Below the pieces are notes generated by a model. The model was given only the letters and a program-made list of their open reading frames with translations. It was not told the origin of the DNA and searched no databases. From assembly GCF_002899825.2 (NCBI RefSeq), contig NZ_PPED02000004.1, forward strand, positions 635,884-699,883: a stretch of DNA of 64,000 nt, in the 5' to 3' direction. Shown here one piece after another: positions 17,895-25,375 of the stretch. The DNA is from Chryseobacterium phosphatilyticum. GTDB taxonomy: Bacteria; Bacteroidota; Bacteroidia; Flavobacteriales; Weeksellaceae. Numbering within the stretch: the stretch's first letter is position 1; every line of letters begins with the position of its first letter. Both the position numbers and the translations under genes were made by a program.

Positions 17895-18350
17895 ATGAAA
17901 AAACTTTATGTTCTGGCAGGTTTTCTTGTATCTGCCACCTTCTATTCCCAAAGTCTCATGGGAGGGGTAAACTCCGGAGGAGTGTCCAATAATAATCTTA
18001 TGTATACAGTGGGTGAGATTTATGTGATCCCTGATGATCCGGATCAGCAGAATTCAGGCACGCTGGGACTTCTTTATCAAACTGTTTTAGATGTTTTAGG
18101 AGTGAGTGAGGTCGTGGTAAGCCGTGATAAGGTAAGCGTTTATCCCAATCCTACCGCAGATTATGTTACCCTTAAAATTTCTTCAAAGGAAAAGCCGAAG
18201 GAAGCTTCTGTGTATGATCTGTCCGGAAAACTGGTTTTGCATTGCAAAATTAGCAATGACCGTATTGACCTCTCTTCTCTGCTGAAAGGAGTATACCTGC
18301 TTACTTTTAAAAATTCAGAATTAAAGCCTATTAAAATCATTAAAAAATAA
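17895..18350 (+). CDS. Small T9SS type A sorting-domain protein
   Basis: This 151-residue secreted protein has a signal peptide (LYVLAGFLVSATFYSQ), a short Gly/Ser/Asn-rich segment, and a C-terminal type A sorting domain of about 70 residues. The sorting domain contains VYPNPTADYVTLKIS, VYDLSGKLV, IDLSSLLKGVYLL and a KIIKK end. This domain directs outer-membrane passage by the type IX system. The non-sorting part is too short for a known enzyme. It lies 9 nt upstream of the repeat protein at 18360 and the two are probably co-transcribed. Confidence 0.85.
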   Translation: MKKLYVLAGFLVSATFYSQSLMGGVNSGGVSNNNLMYTVGEIYVIPDDPDQQNSGTLGLLYQTVLDVLGVSEVVVSRDKVSVYPNPTADYVTLKISSKEKPKEASVYDLSGKLVLHCKISNDRIDLSSLLKGVYLLTFKNSELKPIKIIKK

Positions 18351-18359
18351 ACGTTCAAC

Positions 18360-19505
18360 ATGAAAAAACTATACACTTTTTTATTAGCATTGACGACAGC
18401 TGTAGTCTTTGCACAGATTCCTCAGGGATTTACCTATCAGGCCATTGCTTTTAATGCTGCGGGAAGCCCTGTAGCTAACGGAAATGTATCTGTAAGAATC
18501 AGTATTTTAAATAATGCGGTTTCAGGAACTAACCTTTATACAGAAACACATTCCAAGACTACGAATTCAAAAGGATTGATTAATTTGAACATAGGGCAGG
18601 GAACACCGGTTTCAGGAACATTTTCCGGAATCAACTGGGCGGTAAATTCTAAATTTATTAAAGTGGAAATAGATCCGGCAGGCGGAACCAACTATACCAG
18701 CGTAGGAACCAATCAGCTCATGAGTGTCCCTTATGCAATGACAGCATCTAAAATTGATGTTTCTTCCACCGGTTCTTCTATTGGAGAAGATATTACTGAA
18801 AGTAAAAGTTCAAATTATTTTTTTACAGACAAATATGATGGTAAAGTATATGTATTGAATTCTAAAACAGGATTATGGTCTCCACAGGCATATAATGTAA
18901 CGTACACGAATAATAATACAACTCCTGAAGTGATTTCTAAGAGTGGAAATGTTTATTTTACAGACAGATATGATGGAAAAGTCTACATTTACAGTGCAAG
19001 AACAGGAGCGTGGACTTCACAAGCGTTCAGTGATGGATATATTAATAACAATAATACAAGTCCTTCATTAACTACTATAACTAATGGAAGCTCTTTGTTT
19101 ATTGATAAATACGACCATAAAGTATATGTTTTTAATTATACTACTGGTACCTGGTCATCACAGGATTTTAATATAGGGTATACTAATAACAATATAACCC
19201 CGACAGTTAATGCTTCAGGAAGTAATTTTGTATTTGTAGATAAATATGAACATAAAGTAAATGTATATAATACCAAAACGATGGAATGGAAATCACAGGA
19301 GTTTAATATTACGTATTATAACAATAATTTAAGTGCTCCTGACGTAAGCTCTTCTAACGGAAATTTTTCATTTGCAGATAGATATGACCGAAAGGTATAT
19401 GTCTTTAATTCCAAAACGGGAAACTGGACCTCACAGCAATATAATGTAGGATACTACAATAACAACTACAGTACTCCCGGTATTCTGTGGTCAGAGACAA
19501 ACTAA
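18360..19505 (+). CDS. Exported protein with five tandem ~43-residue beta repeats
   Basis: The 381-residue product has a signal peptide and an N-terminal domain (about 20-125; GFTYQAIAFNAAGSPV, SVPYAM) common in Bacteroidota surface proteins. Five repeats follow from about residue 155, each with the pattern (F/Y)xDKYDxKVYVxNxxTGxWxSQ and then a YxNNN turn. The repeats look like a compact beta-propeller or beta-solenoid, which is inference. Unlike its upstream partner, it has no obvious T9SS sorting domain. It may form a secreted pair with that partner. Confidence 0.7.
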   Translation: MKKLYTFLLALTTAVVFAQIPQGFTYQAIAFNAAGSPVANGNVSVRISILNNAVSGTNLYTETHSKTTNSKGLINLNIGQGTPVSGTFSGINWAVNSKFIKVEIDPAGGTNYTSVGTNQLMSVPYAMTASKIDVSSTGSSIGEDITESKSSNYFFTDKYDGKVYVLNSKTGLWSPQAYNVTYTNNNTTPEVISKSGNVYFTDRYDGKVYIYSARTGAWTSQAFSDGYINNNNTSPSLTTITNGSSLFIDKYDHKVYVFNYTTGTWSSQDFNIGYTNNNITPTVNASGSNFVFVDKYEHKVNVYNTKTMEWKSQEFNITYYNNNLSAPDVSSSNGNFSFADRYDRKVYVFNSKTGNWTSQQYNVGYYNNNYSTPGILWSETN

Positions 19506-19510
19506 CAAAA

Positions 19511-19535
19511 AAACGCTTCTTATGAAGCGTTTTTC
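19511..19535. terminator. Bidirectional terminator
   Basis: AAACGCTTC and GAAGCGTTT form a stem with a TTAT loop between convergent genes, with A and T tracts on either side. Confidence 0.9.
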
Positions 19536-19537
19536 TT

Positions 19538-20170
19538 TTATTTACGGGTAAATTTTACCTCCATTGTTCTTATGATTTTGCCTGTTTTTGGATCCGGACC
19601 GTATATTTCAATAATGTGATGATTATCATCTACAAGAGTATATGTCTCCCTTGCTTCCCACTCTTTTCCAGGTTGCGTAGGATCTGGTATTTTGCCTTTG
19701 AAGTTGATTGACTTTGTACTTGGATCCCATTCTCCTTCTGTTAACATAAATCCTGTTCCCATATTGTCGATCAGGCTGCTCACAAATTTTTTCTTTGCCT
19801 TATCATAGCCCATCGTCTTTATCGCGTCAAAAGGCATTCCCATAACACTTCCTTTGTAATCGGTAACCAGATAACGGCCCCCTAAAATCATGGTATTGGA
19901 ACATTCAGATTTACTGATGACCGGCTGTCCTTTGTCTTCTACCCATGTGCTGACATCTGCAGCCCAGTTGCCTTCGATCTTCTCCAATACCTTATGCATG
20001 TCCCCCGGACTTCTGAATTCCATCCAGGTCTTAGCTGCTGTAGCAGAATCCAGAGCGTTCCATACGGGCTCTAAAGCTGGATTTTCATGATTGTTTGCCT
20101 TTTTTGCTGTTGTTTTTTCACACGCTGTGAAAATAAAAACCAGAGAAAGAGTGGCAAGTAGATTTTTCAT
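19538..20170 (-). CDS. DUF1579 family lipoprotein
   Basis: This 210-residue protein starts with a lipoprotein signal (LATLSLVFIFTACEK; acylated Cys near 17). It contains the DUF1579 region with GNWAADVSTW, GGRYLVTDYKGSVMGMPFDAIKTMGYD and a beta-rich C-terminus. The family has no established function and probably forms a lipocalin-like barrel. It is divergent from nrtR across 123 nt. The NrtR-type operator in that gap lies at the nrtR end, so control of this gene by it is uncertain. Confidence 0.82.
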   Translation of the reverse strand: MKNLLATLSLVFIFTACEKTTAKKANNHENPALEPVWNALDSATAAKTWMEFRSPGDMHKVLEKIEGNWAADVSTWVEDKGQPVISKSECSNTMILGGRYLVTDYKGSVMGMPFDAIKTMGYDKAKKKFVSSLIDNMGTGFMLTEGEWDPSTKSINFKGKIPDPTQPGKEWEARETYTLVDDNHHIIEIYGPDPKTGKIIRTMEVKFTRK

Positions 20171-20261
20171 AATTGTGTAATTTTATGCGGGTTGTAATAC
20201 CAGCGCGAAAATATAAATTTTTTATTATTTACAAATTATTTTTTATTGTTATCATAAGTTG

Positions 20262-20286
20262 TAATTTTGTGTACTCGTAACGCAAA
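20262..20286 (+). promoter_or_regulatory. nrtR promoter with NrtR-type operator 1
   Basis: A -7 element TAATTTTG (20262-20269) overlaps a 19-bp imperfect palindrome TTGTGTACTCGTAACGCAA (20267-20285). The palindrome matches the TWGYGTA-N4-TAACRCAA consensus shared by four sites in this cluster. It ends 8 nt before the nrtR start, so binding there would block transcription initiation. This suggests autoregulation. Confidence 0.7.
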
Positions 20287-20293
20287 TTAGTAT

Positions 20294-20989
20294 ATGGAAT
20301 CTCCAAAGAAATTACAGGATATAAAAGTGGCTGTAGATGCCGTTATTTTCGGATATTTTGATAAAAAAGATCTTCAGATTCTTTTAATTAAAAGAAATAT
20401 AGAACCATTTAAAGGGGGGTGGGCTCTTCCCGGAGGGCTTGTATTAGATGATGAAAACCTGGATGACGCAGTTAAAAGAGAATTGTATGAAGAAGCGGGG
20501 ATAAGGCCTGATTTTTTAGAACAACTTTATACATTTGGAAATGTTGGTCGTGATCCACGCAATAGAGTAGTTTCTATAGCTTATTTGGGGTTGGTGAACC
20601 CTTCCTATTATGAACTCTTTGCGGACTCTGATGCAGATGATGCCCAATGGTTCAGTATTAATACACTTCCTTCAGTTGCGTTTGATCATAAAAATATCAT
20701 TGATATTGCCTTAAAGAGACTTCGAACAAAAATACAATATCAACCTATCGGGTTTAATCTTCTTAACGAAGAATTTCCCTTTTCAGATCTGGAAAATCTT
20801 TATAAAACAATTGTTGGACAGGAGATTGATCGCAGAAATTTCCGGAAAAAAATTATGAGTTACGGATTGCTTAATGAGACCAACAATGTTAAAAAAGAAG
20901 GGAGTGGAAGACCAGGCAAGTTGTTTACCTTCAATCAGGAAAAATATAAAGAACTGGAAGAGCAGGGATTTTATTTTGAAATCAAATAA
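20294..20989 (+). CDS. nrtR: NrtR-type NUDIX transcriptional regulator
   Basis: This 231-residue protein joins an N-terminal NUDIX domain (about 8-145) to a C-terminal winged helix (about 155-231), the NrtR architecture. NrtR proteins sense ADP-ribose and control NAD metabolism or related operons; some Bacteroidota relatives control sugar genes instead. The NUDIX box is complete here (G-x5-E-x7-REL-x-EE-x-GI, residues about 44-67), so ADP-ribose hydrolysis may be retained. It has an operator in its own promoter and heads a cluster of ADP-ribose enzymes, which strongly supports the NAD/ADP-ribose reading. A terminator at 21105 separates it from the main operon. Confidence 0.88.
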   Translation: MESPKKLQDIKVAVDAVIFGYFDKKDLQILLIKRNIEPFKGGWALPGGLVLDDENLDDAVKRELYEEAGIRPDFLEQLYTFGNVGRDPRNRVVSIAYLGLVNPSYYELFADSDADDAQWFSINTLPSVAFDHKNIIDIALKRLRTKIQYQPIGFNLLNEEFPFSDLENLYKTIVGQEIDRRNFRKKIMSYGLLNETNNVKKEGSGRPGKLFTFNQEKYKELEEQGFYFEIK

Positions 20990-21104
20990 GTCTTTAACCA
21001 GAAATTATACGTCTTACACGAATAATCAAAGATGTGTTTGCTAAGACATTAAGAAATACCGGGAAGCAACTTAGAATAGAAAATAATCAAACTATATCTT
21101 CAAT

Positions 21105-21130
21105 AAAAACGGTTTTTAGTCCGTTTTTTT
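21105..21130 (+). terminator. Terminator of nrtR
   Basis: AAAACGG and CCGTTTT form a stem around TTTTTAGT, followed by a T tract. The rest of the 334-nt gap up to the NADAR gene holds the two operators listed separately and no convincing gene. Confidence 0.85.
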
Positions 21131-21248
21131 ATGCGAAAACATTTCTAAAGGATTGGCCAAATTTAATCCCTATATTAGTTTTAGCTCAAAAATATACTTT
21201 GGTTCTTGTATTAAATTTCAATATTGATAATCAGTCATTTACATTTTT

Positions 21249-21267
21249 TAGTGTAAAATTAACACAA
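21249..21267. promoter_or_regulatory. NrtR-type operator 2
   Basis: TAGTGTAAAATTAACACAA matches TWGYGTA-N4-TAACRCAA and lies 54 bp upstream of operator 3 (start to start), just ahead of the -33 TTTG of the NADAR promoter. The spacing suggests cooperative binding or looping by a dimeric regulator. Confidence 0.7.
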
Positions 21268-21272
21268 ATAAA

Positions 21273-21321
21273 TTTGGTTAGTAAAATGATATTCTTTTAA
21301 ATTTGTGTAAAAATAACACAA
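21273..21321 (+). promoter_or_regulatory. NADAR operon promoter with NrtR-type operator 3
   Basis: A -33 TTTG at 21273-21276 and a -7 TAAATTTG at 21298-21305 are separated by 21 bp, a good Bacteroidota promoter. The 19-bp operator TTGTGTAAAAATAACACAA (21303-21321) overlaps the end of the -7 element and the start region, and ends 2 nt before the ATG. This is a textbook repression geometry. Confidence 0.75.
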
Positions 21322-21323
21322 TA

Positions 21324-21866
21324 ATGAAATACACCCTACAAAATATTACAGAGAGGTTTCAGAAGAAGGAAAAAATAAAATTTCTCTTTTTCTGGGGGCA
21401 TCGTGTAAAAGATGAGATTACCAAATCATGCTTCAGTCAGTGGTTTCCAATAAGGTTTGAAGAAGACGGAGTGATATACAAAACCGCTGAACATTATATG
21501 ATGGCCGGAAAAGCAAAACTATTTAATGATCAGGAGATATTTGAAAAAATATTGGAATCAGCTACTCCGAACCAGGCAAAAAATTTAGGAAGAAAAGTCA
21601 AAAATTTTGATCCTAAAATCTGGGATGAACATAAGTATGAGTTGGTAAAAAAAGGAAATCTTTTAAAATTTTCTCAGAGTGCAAAATGTAAAGAATTTCT
21701 TTTGTCAACCTGTGATAAAATCCTTGTAGAAGCCAGCCCGTATGATAGAATCTGGGGAATCGGAATGCTCGAAACTGATACCAGGGCAGAAAATCCTTTA
21801 CTATGGAATGGAGAAAACCTTTTAGGATTTGCTTTAATGGAAGTAAGGGACGAGTTGAGAAGGTAA
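21324..21866 (+). CDS. NADAR (YbiA-like) family protein
   Basis: NADAR proteins are hydrolases acting on N-glycosidic bonds of ADP-ribose and riboflavin-type compounds; some are reported to remove ADP-ribose from guanine bases. I use the ATG at 21324 (180 residues), because the in-frame TTG at 21303 lies inside the operator. Conserved features are FFWGHRV near 25, YKTAEHYMMAGKAKLF near 52-67, the NAKN/LGRKV-type helix near 88, and SPYDRIWGIGM near 143. It is the first gene of the NrtR-controlled operon, 30 nt ahead of the oxygenase gene. Confidence 0.9.
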   Translation: MKYTLQNITERFQKKEKIKFLFFWGHRVKDEITKSCFSQWFPIRFEEDGVIYKTAEHYMMAGKAKLFNDQEIFEKILESATPNQAKNLGRKVKNFDPKIWDEHKYELVKKGNLLKFSQSAKCKEFLLSTCDKILVEASPYDRIWGIGMLETDTRAENPLLWNGENLLGFALMEVRDELRR

Positions 21867-21896
21867 AAACACAAGAAGTAACACAAAATAGAAATT

Positions 21897-22442
21897 ATGG
21901 AAAAGATAGAACTACATCCACAAATATTCCTGATCGAAGATTTTCTGACAGAGAATGAATGTGATCAATACATCAGTCTTTCCATGGGAAAAGGTTTTGA
22001 AGAAGCAAAAGTCAGTGTTCATGGGCAACAACTAATGAATAAAGGGGTCAGGAATAACGACCGCCTGATGATTTTTGATAATAATCTCGCAGAGGGGCTT
22101 TTTAAAAGAGCAACAGAGTTTCTTCCTCCCAAACATGAAGGTCTTTCATTGTTGAATTTTAATGAAATGTTCAGGGTGTATAAGTATTCGGAAGGGCAAC
22201 GATTTAAAATGCACAGAGATGGAAGTTTTATCCGAAACGAAAAAGAAAAAAGTTTCTATACATTCCTGATCTATCTCAACGATGACTTCGAAGGAGGTGA
22301 GACCGAGTTTGAAAACTTATTTACGATTGTCCCTAAAAAAGGAACTGCCCTTGTTTTTTATCATCCGTTAAGACATGAAGGAAAAGCTTTAATCAGTGGA
22401 CTGAAATATGTTTTAAGAACAGATGTAATGTATTCTCTTTAA
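21897..22442 (+). CDS. 2-oxoglutarate/Fe(II)-dependent oxygenase (prolyl-4-hydroxylase type)
   Basis: This 181-residue protein has the P4Hc double-stranded beta-helix. The Fe ligands are His106 and Asp108 (MHRDG) and His160 (RHEGK), with the 2-oxoglutarate-binding basic residue at Lys170 (GLKYVLRTD). There is no signal peptide, so it acts in the cytoplasm. Family members hydroxylate prolines or other protein and nucleic-acid targets; the substrate here is unknown. Being second in the ADP-ribose operon suggests a modification or repair role on the same target, which is inference. Confidence 0.88.
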   Translation: MEKIELHPQIFLIEDFLTENECDQYISLSMGKGFEEAKVSVHGQQLMNKGVRNNDRLMIFDNNLAEGLFKRATEFLPPKHEGLSLLNFNEMFRVYKYSEGQRFKMHRDGSFIRNEKEKSFYTFLIYLNDDFEGGETEFENLFTIVPKKGTALVFYHPLRHEGKALISGLKYVLRTDVMYSL

Positions 22443-22484
22443 AATAAAGTGAAGAGAATAATGCATAAACATGTCATTTTTAAT

Positions 22485-22503
22485 TAGCGTAATAATAACG
22501 CAA
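22485..22503. promoter_or_regulatory. NrtR-type operator 4
   Basis: TAGCGTAATAATAACGCAA fits TWGYGTA-N4-TAACRCAA exactly. It lies 16 nt before the 111-aa gene and splits the cluster into two regulated units. The only -7-like match nearby is TACATTCG at 22505-22512, with one mismatch. Confidence 0.7.
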
Positions 22504-22519
22504 ATACATTCGCCAAAGT

Positions 22520-22855
22520 ATGGAAAATGAAATAAAACCCAGATTTATCGAATCATTGCAAAGAAACAATGATCAGATCAGAGAAGACCGTGCCCGCATC
22601 ATCGGAGAAGATTCAGAATTGATCTACATGCGCAGGGTGGAAGACATTGCATTAATGATTAAAAGAATTGAGCGTGAACAGGAAGGGCTTATAGACATCA
22701 GCCCTTTGGACAGAAACAGTTTGACATTCACGGATTTCAACTCCGAAACATTTGTTCAGAAGGATATGGAACTATCATTAACCCTAAGGAATCTGAACAT
22801 ACAATTAGAAGTGACCAGAAAAAGATTTGAATATTTATTTGGAAAAAAATTATAG
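22520..22855 (+). CDS. Small helical protein of unknown function in the ADP-ribose cluster
   Basis: I do not recognise this 111-residue protein. It is charged and predicted to be mostly helical, with heptad-like stretches (RRVEDIALMIKRIEREQEGL, residues about 38-57, and a C-terminal helix from about 82 to 110), and has no signal peptide or membrane segment. It ends 2 nt before the VWA-like gene. The two are therefore probably translated together and may interact. It is the first gene behind operator 4. Confidence 0.6.
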   Translation: MENEIKPRFIESLQRNNDQIREDRARIIGEDSELIYMRRVEDIALMIKRIEREQEGLIDISPLDRNSLTFTDFNSETFVQKDMELSLTLRNLNIQLEVTRKRFEYLFGKKL

Positions 22856-22857
22856 GT

Positions 22858-23712
22858 ATGGGAAGTACAAGATACGATATAGACGCTCGTTATGACAGAG
22901 CGAGAAAAGCAGGTTACGGAACAAAATCTGCAGGAGAAATTTTCACCCAGAATGCCAAAAGAATGGCTCATGAATCAATGAATCCTCAGGGAATTTCTTT
23001 TAGAGAATCCAGAGATTCAGAAATGCATCCGAACTCTATTCCCATTATTCTGGGATTGGATGTCACCGGAAGTATGGGGCATATTCCTTATGAATTGATC
23101 AGAGAAGGGTTACCTAAATTGATGGGAGGAATCATCCAGGGAGGAGTTCCGGATCCGGCATTGTTATTCCTGGGAATCGGAGACCATGAATGTGATGGCT
23201 ATCCGCTTCAGGTGGGACAGTTTGAGTCAGGAGATGCAGAACTGGATATGTGGCTTACCCGCACTTATATTGAATCCGGAGGAGGAGGCAACGCAGGGGA
23301 AAGCTATCTTTTAGCCTGGTATTTTGCCGCCTTTCACACCAGAACAGATGCCTTTGAAAAAAGAAATCAAAAAGGACTCCTTTTCACAGTTGGTGATGAG
23401 CCGTGTTTAAAAGTACTGCCGGCTTCAGCGATCAGAGAAATTATGGGCACCGGACAACAAACCTATACCCATTTCGAATTGCTTGAAGAAGCTAAGAAGA
23501 AATATGAAGTATATCACATCAGTGTTTTACATTCAGATCAGGCAATCAGAGCAGACAGAGGTTGGAAGGAGCTGTTAGGACAAAATTGTATATCAATAGA
23601 GGATCATAGAGAAATCCCGGATGTTATTAAAGGTATTATCTGCGATAAGTTCAAAAATAAAACTTTTAAAACAACCAATCCGGAGGATTTAGGCCCGGCT
23701 CAAATGCTTTAA
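22858..23712 (+). CDS. VWA-like domain protein of unknown function
   Basis: The 284-residue protein contains a von Willebrand A-like fold. A hydrophobic strand, IPIILGLDVTGSMGH at about 60-74, ends in a MIDAS-type DxTxS motif, and later segments (GDHECDGYP near 116, TVGDEP near 179) supply plausible metal ligands. There is no signal peptide, which is unusual for VWA adhesins but normal for cytoplasmic VWA proteins that organise ternary systems. A glycine-rich loop ESGGGGNAGESY lies near 141-152. Its role in the ADP-ribose cluster is unknown. Confidence 0.7.
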   Translation: MGSTRYDIDARYDRARKAGYGTKSAGEIFTQNAKRMAHESMNPQGISFRESRDSEMHPNSIPIILGLDVTGSMGHIPYELIREGLPKLMGGIIQGGVPDPALLFLGIGDHECDGYPLQVGQFESGDAELDMWLTRTYIESGGGGNAGESYLLAWYFAAFHTRTDAFEKRNQKGLLFTVGDEPCLKVLPASAIREIMGTGQQTYTHFELLEEAKKKYEVYHISVLHSDQAIRADRGWKELLGQNCISIEDHREIPDVIKGIICDKFKNKTFKTTNPEDLGPAQML

Positions 23713-23774
23713 TTTATCAAATCATAAATAGGCTGGGCGTTGGAAATTGGATTAAAAATTAAATAGCTGTAAAA

Positions 23775-24842
23775 ATGAAAAAGGCACAAATAGTTATAGG
23801 ATTAGGTTTTGGTGATGAAGGAAAAGGAATCACTACAGATTTTCTGGCTTCTCAAAATCCGGAGGCGATGGTAATCCGGTTTTTAGGAGGCCAGCAAGCC
23901 GCCCATACAGTGATGATTGATGATAAAAAGCATATACATTCAAGCTATGCAAGCGGGGCACTTCGTGGATTACCTTCTTATTTTACAGAACATTGCACTG
24001 TTCATCCGGTTTTTCTTCTGAATGAAAGAAAGGAGTTAATGACAAAACGAGGTAATACTGAACTGCATATTCACCCACTAGCGAAGGTTACCACTCCTTT
24101 CGATGTATGGCAGAACAGAACCAATGCAAGAAATCTGGAACACGGAACCTGTGGAAAAGGTATAGGAGCAACCATGAAAAGACATGAAAGTCCTTATAAA
24201 CTATTTGCCATAGACCTTATTGCACCTAGAGAAATGCTGATGGAAAAGCTGAAAGGAATTGCCTATTACTATGGCTTTGCAGATGAAAAAGAAGTTGATG
24301 AACTATTACTCCCTTTTTTAGAAGCTATTGACAGCATTGATTGGAAAATAAATGATTATACCTGGCTTGCTTCATTCAATCACCTTATTTTTGAAGGCAG
24401 CCAGGGTATTTTACTCGATATGGATCATGGTGTTTTTCCCAATGTGACCTATGCTCATACCACTTCAAAAAATGCCTACGAAATCTGTAAGCTTTTAAAA
24501 ATTGAAGACATTGAAATGTATTATGTCACAAGAAGCTATGCTACCCGTCATGGAAACGGCTGGATGAGTAATGAAAAGGAGATCGTTTTAAAAAATAATG
24601 ATGAAGAAACCTGTATCTTTAATGAATATCAGAAAGAACTGAGGTTTGGAAATTTAGATTACCAATTGCTGAATTATGCTTTAAAACTGGATGCTGCTTA
24701 TGGATGCTCAACAAAAAAGAATCTGGTAGTAACCTGCATGGATCAGATTGATGAAAAATTTGAAGTAGAAAATCTTGATGTGGAATTTGATGCGGTATAC
24801 GGATCTTATTCTCCTTATTCAAAAGATTTCCGAAAGCTTTAG
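23775..24842 (+). CDS. Divergent adenylosuccinate synthetase paralog (PurA-like)
   Basis: This 355-residue protein is clearly of the PurA family but shorter than the usual ~430 residues. Conserved parts are GFGDEGKG at 11-18 with catalytic Asp14, His44 in GGQQAAHT, GTCGKGIGA near 124-132, and FEGSQGILLDMDHG near 208-221. Two key regions differ. The IMP-site NAGHT is AAHT preceded by Gln instead of Asn, and the aspartate-binding loop (TRVGAGPFPTE in PurA) reads TRHGNGWMSNE. It probably ligates an amino group or amino acid to an unusual purine nucleotide. It is unlikely to be the purine-biosynthesis enzyme. Confidence 0.82.
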   Translation: MKKAQIVIGLGFGDEGKGITTDFLASQNPEAMVIRFLGGQQAAHTVMIDDKKHIHSSYASGALRGLPSYFTEHCTVHPVFLLNERKELMTKRGNTELHIHPLAKVTTPFDVWQNRTNARNLEHGTCGKGIGATMKRHESPYKLFAIDLIAPREMLMEKLKGIAYYYGFADEKEVDELLLPFLEAIDSIDWKINDYTWLASFNHLIFEGSQGILLDMDHGVFPNVTYAHTTSKNAYEICKLLKIEDIEMYYVTRSYATRHGNGWMSNEKEIVLKNNDEETCIFNEYQKELRFGNLDYQLLNYALKLDAAYGCSTKKNLVVTCMDQIDEKFEVENLDVEFDAVYGSYSPYSKDFRKL

Positions 24843-24909
24843 GAAAAGCGTCAATACTTAAATAAAGGATAAATGATGATTTTGATAATGATTAAAAATT
24901 AAAATAACC

Positions 24910-25338
24910 ATGAAAACAACAAAACTATATAGGCCCGTAGGAGAAAAAGAAATGATCCTGATTATCAACGACGGATACAAAACATTTCCTCCCAGATTAG
25001 AATGGCAACCTATTTTTTATCCTGTTCTCGATGTAAATTACGCTTCGGAAATTGCTGAAAAATGGAATACCAGAGATGAATTTGGCAACTTTCTGGGATT
25101 TGTAACTGAATTTGAAGTAATAAAAGAAGTTGCAGACCAATATCCGGCACAGAATGTAGGAGCAAGAAATCACAATGAATTGTGGGTGCCCTCTAAAGAG
25201 CTGGAAAGCTTTAACAAGGCGATTGTAGGAAAAATAAAAGTGATAAAACTATTTGTAGGAAATGATTTTAAAGGATCTTCCAATCATGAAATAGAAAGTC
25301 TGGTAAAGACTTTAAAAACAACCGCTGCAGATTCATAG
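24910..25338 (+). CDS. Small ADP-ribosyltransferase-like protein (ADP-ribosylation/crystallin J1-type)
   Basis: This 142-residue protein resembles short proteins commonly labelled 'ADP-ribosylation/crystallin J1'. The first strand carries LYRPVG at 6-11, similar to the arginine-bearing strand of ART folds. FPPRLEWQPIFYPVL follows at about 27-41, and NHNELWVP near 92-99 supplies a conserved Glu in a position where ARTs carry a catalytic acid. The ART relationship is my inference from motifs, not a structural match. It lies between the PurA-like gene and the PARG-like gene. Confidence 0.6.
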   Translation: MKTTKLYRPVGEKEMILIINDGYKTFPPRLEWQPIFYPVLDVNYASEIAEKWNTRDEFGNFLGFVTEFEVIKEVADQYPAQNVGARNHNELWVPSKELESFNKAIVGKIKVIKLFVGNDFKGSSNHEIESLVKTLKTTAADS

Positions 25339-25375
25339 AAATGATTCATGTATTTGTGGCTCAAAAGAACGAATT

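Noticed and set aside
21034..21300. 88-codon frame between nrtR and the NADAR gene
   Set aside because: It runs through the nrtR terminator and operator 2, has a GTG start and a random-looking Phe/Leu/Asn-rich composition.
23775..24842. PurZ-type enzyme for 2-aminoadenine phage DNA
   Set aside because: The catalytic aspartate that PurZ lacks is present, and there are no phage genes nearby.
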